The notes under the pieces: model-generated
What the model was told of the DNA's origin: nothing
Database searches by the model: none
Seen by the model: only the letters and a program-made list of their open reading frames with translations
Assembly (NCBI RefSeq): GCF_001039355.2
Contig: NW_019775846.1
Span: 783,562-847,561, forward strand
From: Lingula anatina
Lineage: Eukaryota; Brachiopoda; Lingulata; Lingulida; Lingulidae
Reading direction: 5' to 3'
Length of the DNA: 64,000 nucleotides
In this document: in pieces, positions 58,801-64,000 of the stretch
Layout: each line of letters begins with the position of its first letter
Position numbering within the stretch: position 1 is the stretch's first letter
Made by a program: the position numbers and the translations under genes

Positions 58801-61003
58801 TGCAGAATATGTTTTCTTTTTTTAGTATGGTTATATCTTTGAATTATCTTTTAGAGAATAAAGTATTTTTATATCTGTATTTTATATTTCCCATGCTTAC
58901 TGAAAAGGGTTTTATATCTGTATTGGCTTCAAGTCTGAGTTTTATTTTGATCTGCTGCAAGTGTCATAAAAATTTCAAATGAAATTGTTTTACAGTATAT
59001 TTATTATTGTTCAAAATTTCTGTTTGTCTTTGTATAATGAAATGTTTTGGGGATGTTGATTTATGAATATTAGAAATATTGTAAGAAAGCAGGACATGTG
59101 ATACTGCCAAATGGATATATGCCAAACTTCTAAAATTGATGAGCATTATCTTAAAGAAAATGAGATATGGGTTAAAAACAGTTACTGAAAAAATGCCTGC
59201 ATAGGGACACAACCTTTGTATTTGTAGAGCTATGCAATGTTCTATCTGTTATCAAGATCCATGTTTGTTTTAGTCTGTACAGCTGAAGAACGTTACAGAC
59301 AAAGCTGCCAGAGAACGAAAACGACAAGCAGACCGTGAGCGAAGAAAACAGGAAGTGGAGAGAAAGAGGAAAGAACGTGAGGAACAGATCCGGAAAGAGA
59401 AAGAAGCACAGGAGGCTAAAGAAAAGCTTTGGAAAGAAATGGAAGAAGAAAGGAGAAGGAAAGAAGAAGAGATAAGGTAAATTAAATATTTTTCTAGGCA
59501 TCTTAGTGTCTAAAGTGCTATTATTTTTGGAAAGGAACGGAATGAGACCATAATTTTATTTGGATTAAGGAGCTGCAAAAAAAAAAAGTATAATGAAGTG
59601 TAAATTTTCAACAAAATAAAGGAGGTCAGTTTCAAAATGCATACCAGACATCTTAATGCGGCCAGAAAACAAATTTTAATGCTCTTTGCTAAGAAGAAAC
59701 TGTGCAATTCCTTTTCACTGTGATCTAAATCATAACACACCAGTAGCCAATGTATGTTTGAAATATTGTTTTCTTTTGTAGACTACGAAAAGAACAAGCT
59801 GAAGAAGAAGAAAGACTGGCAGAGGAGAGGGAAAAGGAGGCTGAGAAAAGGCGCCTGGCAGAAATGGACCGTGAAAAGAGAATGAAGGAAGAGTATGTTA
59901 GAAAACTGGAAGAAATGAGAAAGAAGCAGAAACTGGAGGAAGAAAAGCGGAAAGGTACATGTATATGATGAAATAATGTCATGAAGATAGTTGCCTTGTT
60001 ACGATGACATGTCAAAGTTAGGTAATTCTAGGCATATTATTTCATCTCAATAGATCAATCTTTTGCAGAACATAAGCAAGTTACCAGTAAGTAAAAAATC
60101 AATTATAACTTAATGACATACTTAAAATGTCAAGAACACATGTATAAGTTTTTCATGCTCACTTCATTTTTTATCTTGCAGAGTTGGAAAGGCAACGCCA
60201 AGAAGAAGAAGAAAGACTTAGGCTTGAAGAGGAGGCAATGTTGGCAACTATGGCAGAAGCTGAGCGAGAAGAATATGAAAGGAAAAAGAAAGAAGAGGCA
60301 GAACTGAGGGCTAAACGTGAAGAAGAAGAAAGGTAAGTTTTTCATGAAATGTAATATTCAAAACTCTCTACCAGGGCAACAGATTGATATTTCACTAGAT
60401 ATTCACAGATGATTTTTGCTAATTCATGTAATTTTTTTTCTTCTATACAGGACAAAATTTTTGCATGGAATTAATTTTATCACTCAACTGGCCTCTAGTA
60501 TAGAGTAATATACAACTATTCTATGTCGAATTATTTTAATAAAATACTGATCAAATTATTTTATTAAAAATATTAAAATGCTGTTCAAAATATGTAACTT
60601 ACAAAATCACCTATGGTAATTACACTCATTTAGTTCCTCAAGTTTTTAAAAAATAAGATCCAGATTTCTGTTTATTGAAAACAGCATATGAATAACATAC
60701 ATTCTTTAAAGTCTGACACATGCCTCAATTATCTGCTTTGATTTTTTTAGAATCAAACGTGAAGAGGAGCTCCAGAAACAAATGGAAGCTGCACAAAAAT
60801 ATGCTGAGGAAATGGCAAGGAAAAAAGCTGAGTTCGAGGCCAGGATGATGTTTAATCGTGGCCTCCAGGTGGAGGCTAGTGGACTGGACCACACCCAGGA
60901 CATCAACAGAGCTTTTGTCTGGTCTTATTATGAACTTTTGCAGTGGCTGGGAATTGATATACCAGATTTTGAAAAACAGAAACACAATCTGGATAATTTA
61001 TGA
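36228..61003 (+). CDS. KIAA2012: KIAA2012 orthologue, long coiled-coil protein
   Basis: Thirty coding exons (listed separately) join without a stop into about 1750 residues. The N-terminus LSLLSRGIGEV, the junction EPE-DYFNW, LPKTFTTRKGALLLFSE and SILAYGG match human KIAA2012 as I know it. So does the end, EASGLDHTQDINRAFVWSYY. Between them lie a conserved-looking region (141-370), a long Ser/Pro/Lys/Glu-rich disordered region (about 400-1490) and a Glu/Lys/Arg coiled coil (about 1495-1700). The human protein is roughly 1200 residues, so the middle is expanded here. It has no signal peptide or membrane segment, and no catalytic domain was recognised. Function is unknown. The gene sits next to FZD1/2/7 as in human 2q33. 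An AATAAA at 61991-61996 probably ends the transcript. Confidence 0.9.
38223..38543 (+). CDS. KIAA2012: KIAA2012 exon 2: conserved N-terminal domain
   Basis: Acceptor gtctccacag, donor gtgagt, 107 codons, phase 0 on both sides. It encodes DYFNWADDPKRLYLPP, LPKTFTTRKGALLLFSED, a His/Lys/Arg-rich stretch (HGHGHRKHRKRRHHVHS) and DFTKSILAYGGS. It is the best conserved part of the gene. Confidence 0.93.
38752..38833. repeat. TATAT pentanucleotide microsatellite
   Basis: About 15 units of a 5-bp TATAT-type repeat, in KIAA2012 intron 2. Confidence 0.93.
40683..40836 (+). CDS. KIAA2012: KIAA2012 exon 3
   Basis: Acceptor tttatcag, donor gtaata, phase 0 in and 1 out. It encodes LKFLRPGMKDLLQEH, RPGFSARRYLSSW and DDSVLGKLTS. 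The RxYLxxWT pattern resembles the corresponding human segment. Confidence 0.88.
41111..41326 (+). CDS. KIAA2012: KIAA2012 exon 4
   Basis: Acceptor gtattttag, donor gtacat, phase 1 on both sides. It encodes MLSYEWFSPGLLSD, LLPNLRRRINDNLSQ, PYRLMRQMLMSPG and GYMFYRMRP. It is not low-complexity and probably belongs to the folded N-terminal part. Confidence 0.87.
41632..41864 (+). CDS. KIAA2012: KIAA2012 exon 5
   Basis: Acceptor attttag, donor gtaaaa, phase 1 in and 0 out. It encodes RGTIKIFRQEGGVTQEVDYD and DKKTKEHVLTDLLVKSAISH. Confidence 0.87.
42028..42111 (+). CDS. KIAA2012: KIAA2012 exon 6
   Basis: Acceptor ttactccag, donor gtaagt, 28 codons, phase 0 on both sides. It encodes EMYEKSLAEKRAS and AFHMAEAIE, probably helical. 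Confidence 0.87.
43598..43709 (+). CDS. KIAA2012: KIAA2012 exon 7
   Basis: Acceptor tatatttcag, donor gtgagt, ends phase 1. It encodes NLVNDNSNQIVIVKGAKPAP and a Ser/Glu-rich end. It marks the change to disordered sequence. Confidence 0.87.
43931..43974. repeat. Perfect 13-bp hairpin within a direct repeat
   Basis: CTTGGACCTAAAT (43939-43951) and its exact complement (43956-43968) surround ATCT. GACCAGA occurs in direct orientation at 43931 and 43968. Intron 7 of KIAA2012. Confidence 0.8.
44978..45193 (+). CDS. KIAA2012: KIAA2012 exon 8
   Basis: Acceptor ttgtttcag, donor gtgaga, phase 1 on both sides. Ala/Ser/Pro-rich: SAGWPDINEQDLKKSSGKG, AAAPAPSVDMLPSAGKG and APVLPPIQ. LPPI-type motifs also occur in the human protein. 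Confidence 0.87.
45417..45548 (+). CDS. KIAA2012: KIAA2012 exon 9
   Basis: Acceptor ttatttag, donor gtaggg, phase 1 on both sides. It encodes PHVHIEPPTPQQSILASRE and NLTRTASQMTNSRLEEHD. Confidence 0.86.
46027..46173 (+). CDS. KIAA2012: KIAA2012 exon 10
   Basis: Acceptor caatattacag, donor gtaaaa, phase 1 on both sides. Acidic then basic: EEDEGLEDQEEQEQWATHV, KKANEKSAEKKSR and SARSSRSK. Confidence 0.85.
46558..46719 (+). CDS. KIAA2012: KIAA2012 exon 11
   Basis: Acceptor tctcacag, donor gtaagt, phase 1 on both sides. Ser-rich: LHSSAESLSASLNSLDDLP and RVHSARSGFKASPLGSVTGK. Confidence 0.86.
47119..47295 (+). CDS. KIAA2012: KIAA2012 exon 12
   Basis: Acceptor cttcatag, donor gtgggt, phase 1 on both sides. 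It encodes SIGSAQSYASHRSHKSTKSD and NGGALSIGGAVIMKPKD. Confidence 0.85.
47394..47471. repeat. A-rich tract and AAAT microsatellite
   Basis: A poly-A stretch followed by about 11 AAAT units, in KIAA2012 intron 12. It may be a retroelement tail. Confidence 0.85.
47633..47803 (+). CDS. KIAA2012: KIAA2012 exon 13
   Basis: Acceptor tgtccacag, donor gtagga, phase 1 on both sides. It encodes DSGHHSEEEEAPLHASGHAR and an Ala/Arg-rich stretch, then SSDVERQYGKYR. Confidence 0.85.
48313..48444 (+). CDS. KIAA2012: KIAA2012 exon 14
   Basis: Acceptor attggacag, donor gtagat, phase 1 on both sides. It encodes VDFHGGDFDATASMYTWSYN and SKFGTSVRSSTII. It is less low-complexity than its neighbours. An alternative donor (cag then gtcaca) lies 9 bp earlier and is in phase. 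Confidence 0.84.
49597..49651. repeat. TTTA/TTA-rich low-complexity tract
   Basis: Imperfect TTTA and TTA units about 45 bp before exon 15 of KIAA2012. Confidence 0.8.
49695..49856 (+). CDS. KIAA2012: KIAA2012 exon 15
   Basis: Acceptor ttttttcag, donor gtacag, phase 1 on both sides. It encodes LPASEYSVPPAKSSNTPAV and LEPEIRVQKSLSPGSSLGH. Confidence 0.83.
50807..50982 (+). CDS. KIAA2012: KIAA2012 exon 16
   Basis: Acceptor cattccag, donor gtaggt, phase 1 in and 0 out. A helical Ala/Glu-rich segment: EAEAAAAVTESQQEAEKKL, IEALTAHARAIAVSVLNKSD. Confidence 0.86.
51654..51767 (+). CDS. KIAA2012: KIAA2012 exon 17
   Basis: Acceptor tgttttag, donor gtaaga, 38 codons, phase 0 on both sides. It encodes LAAELWMERLPTPTQIISRS and the acidic DYEHDHDED. 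Confidence 0.84.
53024..53120 (+). CDS. KIAA2012: KIAA2012 exon 18
   Basis: Acceptor tttttttag, donor gtaggt, phase 0 in and 1 out. Helical: EAVMEIVKRRMKSAEPTAAE and YRDLLRETLASV. Confidence 0.86.
53587..53976 (+). CDS. KIAA2012: KIAA2012 exon 19: Ser/Gln/Arg repeat exon
   Basis: Acceptor atgattcag, donor gtagac, 390 nt, phase 1 on both sides. It starts with SPELIEALANKEDIRPEDLE, then a run of SQ, SH and SR dipeptides (THSQSHSQSKTQSRSQSQTH), then SRRSSGSAVRSAVDTLERK. Confidence 0.88.
54966..55351 (+). CDS. KIAA2012: KIAA2012 exon 20: SAKSGK repeats
   Basis: Acceptor gtatttaag, donor gtaaga, phase 1 in and 0 out. It encodes MDLIPYAPLPPIATADD, then SSKSAKSGKSAKSVKFVENV and a Lys-rich end. Confidence 0.88.
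55771..55857. repeat. ATT microsatellite abutting a splice acceptor
   Basis: About 25 ATT units run to within a few bases of the exon 21 acceptor (AG at 55861-55862), replacing the usual polypyrimidine tract. Confidence 0.92.
55863..56025 (+). CDS. KIAA2012: KIAA2012 exon 21: SAKSGK repeats continued
   Basis: Acceptor tactgtcag, immediately after a long ATT repeat; donor gtaagt; ends phase 1. It encodes TKSAKSDKSSKSAKSGKSAK and then KKISEKEFVV. Confidence 0.87.
56296..56361 (+). CDS. KIAA2012: KIAA2012 exon 22
   Basis: Acceptor actttcag, donor gtcagt, 66 nt, phase 1 on both sides. It encodes KVENKKELEELYAQPEDPAA. Confidence 0.82.
56724..56762 (+). CDS. KIAA2012: KIAA2012 microexon 23 (39 nt)
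   Basis: It is bracketed by acceptor tgcatcag and donor gtgaga, with phase 1 on both sides, exactly matching its neighbours. It would insert 13 residues (SQVLTPINKKGG). Including or skipping it leaves the frame open, so it may be a cassette exon. There is no homology support. Confidence 0.5.
57025..57153 (+). CDS. KIAA2012: KIAA2012 exon 24
   Basis: Acceptor catttccag, donor gtaggt, phase 1 on both sides. It encodes KKPIVKKELTQEKLAEKAA and ALADRFLSQYDLSETKT. Confidence 0.85.
58119..58321 (+). CDS. KIAA2012: KIAA2012 exon 25: lysine-rich
   Basis: Acceptor tcattttag, donor gtaagt, phase 1 in and 0 out. Lys/Ala/Pro-rich like a histone H1 tail (KKPKKPSVPVVSKAKKTAPK), then acidic EEADEDEPPKTLTPTTV. 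Confidence 0.87.
58472..58663 (+). CDS. KIAA2012: KIAA2012 exon 26: acidic
   Basis: Acceptor tctcgtag, donor gtaggt, 64 codons, phase 0 on both sides. It encodes SMSFIIVRDEFEATPEPEE and a poly-Glu stretch. Confidence 0.86.
59274..59476 (+). CDS. KIAA2012: KIAA2012 exon 27: coiled coil starts
   Basis: Acceptor tgttttag, donor gtaaat, ends phase 2. It opens the Arg/Lys/Glu coiled coil: ARERKRQADRERRKQEVERK, WKEMEEERRRKEEEI. Confidence 0.9.
59782..59954 (+). CDS. KIAA2012: KIAA2012 exon 28: coiled coil
   Basis: Acceptor cttttgtag, donor gtacat, phase 2 in and 1 out. It encodes LRKEQAEEEERLAEEREKEA and YVRKLEEMRKKQKLEEEKR. Confidence 0.9.
60182..60332 (+). CDS. KIAA2012: KIAA2012 exon 29: coiled coil
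   Basis: Acceptor atcttgcag, donor gtaagt, phase 1 in and 2 out. It encodes LERQRQEEEERLRLEEEAML and YERKKKEEAELRAKREEEE. Confidence 0.9.
60751..61003 (+). CDS. KIAA2012: KIAA2012 exon 30: conserved C-terminus
   Basis: Acceptor tttttttag, stop TGA 61001-61003. The coiled coil ends and a non-helical motif follows (FNRGLQVEASGLDHTQ, DINRAFVWSYYELLQWLG) that matches the human C-terminus (EASGLQxTQxISRPWVYSY). Together with exons 1-2 this secures the identity. Confidence 0.93.
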
Positions 61004-62000
61004 AACCTTATCTGACTGACATGTTTTGAAAAGCAGCAATGGATAATATGGTTAAAAAAATGGTTTTACTCTATCAAGTATTGGAGTGGATGGTAGTGAA
61101 TGTAAGTCAGCATTTGAAAATATTGGAATAGAGAAGGATATATGGTCATGCTGTTCATAATTTATGTGATATCGACGGTGAGGAGATTGAAAAAATAGAA
61201 ATACAAGGTTTTTCATCTTCCCTTTGTTTAATTTTTCTACCATGATAATAATGTTTAAATAATGTTGAACTGTATGACAGTTTTAAATAACATTATTAAC
61301 CTGTGATATATCATACAGTATGTAGTTTTTGAAGTACAAGGTCAGATTGTATTTGTATAGTTTTTGTATTTTACGTATACATGTAGAATTGTATAATTTT
61401 TTGAAAGCCATATGAGCGTCAGTACTTTGGTTTTCAAGATTGAAATTAAATTTTCATTTGCAGTTGGAGTCAAAATCAACTGCAGTGAAAGGGGATTAAG
61501 TTTAAGTATGAATTGCATTTTGAGAAGTTGTTGATTTTGAAGTCTTTTACTGGATCTATTTTATGATATATTTTTGATGGTTAAAGGTATAAACTGCTAT
61601 GTTTTACGTTTCTTTGTATGCAAATATTATACAAGCAAATATAGTGTCTGAAAAATTGGGAATATCTGTGTACACAAGGTATTTATGGTCATGAAACAGG
61701 AAAGAATTGCAATCAGGTGATTGTAAGGTTTTTATATGTAGTTGCATTTATTTAAGGTAAATACCATATAAATGTAAAAAGCAATTTAAACCCAACTAAT
61801 ACTTTAAGTTAGTGAAAATTACTATCACTAAATTGGCCTCTTCTTAAACCATTTTAACTTAATTTGTACAGGCATTTTCCCTTTACAGCTTATGCAAATG
61901 CTATTCACCAAAATAGATATAAGTTTGCTTCCAAACAAAAATTTGATAGAGAACTGTTAAAATATTTTAATGCTGGATATTGGAGCAGATAATAAAATAT
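61004..62000 (+). other. KIAA2012 3' UTR
   Basis: AT-rich non-coding sequence directly after the stop. The polyadenylation signal AATAAA at 61991-61996 lies about 1 kb downstream. Confidence 0.55.
61991..61996 (+). terminator. Polyadenylation signal of KIAA2012
   Basis: Canonical AATAAA about 990 nt after the stop codon, before the start of the next gene at 62414. Confidence 0.5.
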
Positions 62001-62413
62001 ATTTTCAAAAAATTAACTTATCACGTTTTTATTTAAATGACTTGAAGCATGATCTATTATGTCATGGTGGTATAGACAAACCGTTTTTTTTTTTTTTTCA
62101 AAAAATTAAGAAGATCAATACATATCAATAAAATCAGTTTAAACTGTTATCTTCGTATTTTTAAATTAAAATTCTCTTTGGGGAAATAAACTGTGTAGAT
62201 CCATACGAATAACTATTTTGTTTGGGAAATGTGCTAGAGGAGCAAAAAAAGAATGTGCTTGGAGGAGCAAGGTCAAGGTCACCCCTACAAATGCTTCCGC
62301 TATGTCATCTGCAACTAAATACGCTTGTTGATCGGAGTGGCACAGCAGCCTCTACAACAGCAGATCCAACCGTCCCTTATAATGGTTTAAAATAGTCTAT
62401 TAGAGATACAGCC

Positions 62414-62483
62414 ATGGAAGGAGATATTAAGAATACCCTAGACACTGTAGCAGTTGAGAAATTGTCTACGGAAAAACGGGATC
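62414..62483 (+). CDS. First coding exon of an unidentified gene, continues past the window
   Basis: ATG in a strong context (gccATGG) opens 23 codons plus one base, ending at a consensus donor gtaagt (62484). It encodes MEGDIKNTLDTVAVEKLSTE. It lies about 420 bp after the KIAA2012 polyadenylation signal, in a short GC-richer patch. I do not recognise the protein. It does not look like SUMO1, the next gene in human. No second exon was found up to 64000. Confidence 0.5.
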
Positions 62484-64000
62484 GTAAGTTTTTCAGTCGT
62501 TTTTACTATTTGTACCGTCTAGTAATATTACTATCAGTATCATCAATCGTAAGCCTGCTCGAGTACCGAGTCCAGGTCGTTGCCATATGGTAATTACACT
62601 GACAGTGGAAGCGGCTTCGTAAGAGTTTGATTAAATTTGTGGAAAGTAATGTATTTTAGAATTTTTTTTCGTAGACATTGTAGGGGAGGTTTGCCATTTT
62701 AGTTTTCAACAAAAATGTGGTTGGTCACCAGCTGTTTTGTTTTGAGAATATTTTTTTTTCAATCAACAGGACATGGACCACAATCCATAAGTTTGATCAC
62801 CTATACTAAATCATGAAAGTTTGAAAATTTTTAATATCTAAGAATTATATGACAAAATTTTCGTGTGCATCATCCTTTCGGAATAAGTCCAATTAGGATA
62901 TTTGATACTTTCTGAACTGTAAACCAAAATCTTTTTAATTCATCGGTTTGGTCTCCAAACATTAATGCACCACAAAGATGTTTATAGACCATACAGATGA
63001 GTGTTAATTTATGTTAAGGATAGTGGCATTGCACTTGAATCTACTTAAGATCTAGTATTTGTTACTGACAATTTAGTTTATGACTGACCAGTGATTTAAT
63101 TTCCATTTTTTGGGTTTTCTATTAATTAATAAAATAGAAATTATGAAACATTGTTATCTTTTTGCATCTTGAAAATTGACAACTATATAAGCAGTTTATG
63201 AATTGTATTTCAGATGATGTACTACAGTAGTCTGTTTAAATTATTAAATGACAAAGTATAATGTGACATATTTATAATGTAGTATTGTTTATAGAGTGCT
63301 GACCATGAAATGATGATAAGTAGCCAAGTTTTTGTTCATTGAAATAATTGGTTCTTAATTATTTTGTGAATAATAATAATTTAAAGTTTATTCAACCATT
63401 GTATATATATATATTATAAAATGCACATAAAATGGAAACTTTTTTGCCATCTCAGGTTTAAGAAGAATCAAATAGATAAATTAAAATGAAATAAAATAGT
63501 ACAAAACAATACCAACAAAAAAGAATGGTCAAAAGTAATTATTATGTTTTACTAATAAAAAGAGATGTAGCAAGTGGATAAAAGCTATTTTTAAAACCAT
63601 TTGCTTCATCTTAAAGTTACAAATCTACATTTGCTTTGGAGAAATTTAAAAAATTTGTGAGCAGGGTGAGTGGTATGCAGGGTGAGTGGTAGGATGTCAT
63701 TTCAGTGAATTTTTTCTTGGTTACATATTGCTGTTAGCAAGGAGTTACTATAAGCAACTCCTGGCTATTTGTATAAAATGTGTATATATACAGAGAGTCG
63801 TATGTGCACGTACTATTGTATACATGTGTGAAAAGCTTCTGGTTGACTGATAACAAAAAGATTCATTGTTATCTGGTCCAGATATTGCCAAGGGCCGTAT
63901 ATTATTATATCTGTTTACTCTATAGTTGGCAAACTATTTCAGTTCTTAAATACAGGGCTATTCCACAGTATTTCCCCTCTATAGCTTTTCATATATTTAT
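62484..64000 (+). other. Probable first intron of the last gene
   Basis: AT-rich sequence without a recognisable exon. It includes a short TA run at about 63403-63415 and two copies of GCAGGGTGAGTGGTA at about 63661-63692. Confidence 0.4.

Noticed and set aside
59172-59501. Minus-strand Phe/Leu-rich ORF
   Set aside because: Antisense of the Glu/Lys coiled-coil codons, which automatically gives Phe/Ser/Leu runs.
1-64000. CRISPR arrays, operons, ribosome-binding sites
   Set aside because: The window is eukaryotic; the regular repeats are microsatellites and coding repeats.

Overview
This is nuclear DNA from a multicellular animal. It is AT-rich, its genes are split by GT-AG introns, and it carries many microsatellites, several inverted-repeat (foldback) elements and a decayed LINE fragment. 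There is no bacterial gene organisation. The three genes that can be named are single pre-duplication versions of vertebrate families (CDK14/15, FZD1/2/7, KIAA2012), which points to a non-vertebrate metazoan. My guess is an invertebrate deuterostome, perhaps a hemichordate, but this is not proven.

Layout. (1) 1127-7923, plus strand: 13 coding exons of a PFTAIRE-family cyclin-dependent kinase, the CDK14/CDK15 (fly Eip63E) type. The kinase domain is complete. The N-terminal first exon(s) lie upstream of the window or were not found. (2) 7924-13224: 3' UTR and intergenic DNA, with a weak candidate minus-strand small gene between about 11.2 and 12.3 kb and CCAAT boxes just before Frizzled. (3) 13225-15015: an intronless Frizzled receptor of the FZD1/2/7 class, with a possible 3.3 kb 3' UTR that contains a 245-bp foldback element. 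(4) 18.4-35.9 kb: a gene-poor stretch holding two flanked foldback transposons (27029-27586 and 34549-34718), a 40-bp-stem hairpin that resembles a pre-miRNA (29302-29405), and a LINE 3' end (about 33475-34110, minus). (5) 36228-61003: 30 coding exons of one long gene, the invertebrate KIAA2012 orthologue, about 1750 residues. Its N-terminus and C-terminus are conserved with the human protein. Its middle is long, Ser/Lys-rich and low-complexity, and a charged coiled coil precedes the C-terminal motif. (6) 62414-62483: the first coding exon of a further plus-strand gene that runs out of the window and was not identified.

The order kinase, Frizzled, KIAA2012 matches human 2q33 (CDK15, FZD7, KIAA2012), and its first two members match 7q21 (CDK14, FZD1). 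The window therefore appears to keep the single ancestral block from which both vertebrate copies came. CDK14-type kinases with cyclin Y prime the Wnt co-receptor LRP6, and Frizzled is the Wnt receptor, so two Wnt-pathway parts are neighbours here. KIAA2012 is poorly characterised. An E-box/CRE/X-box-like cluster upstream of it hints at ciliary-type regulation. All exon models were made by hand from splice signals and frame continuity.
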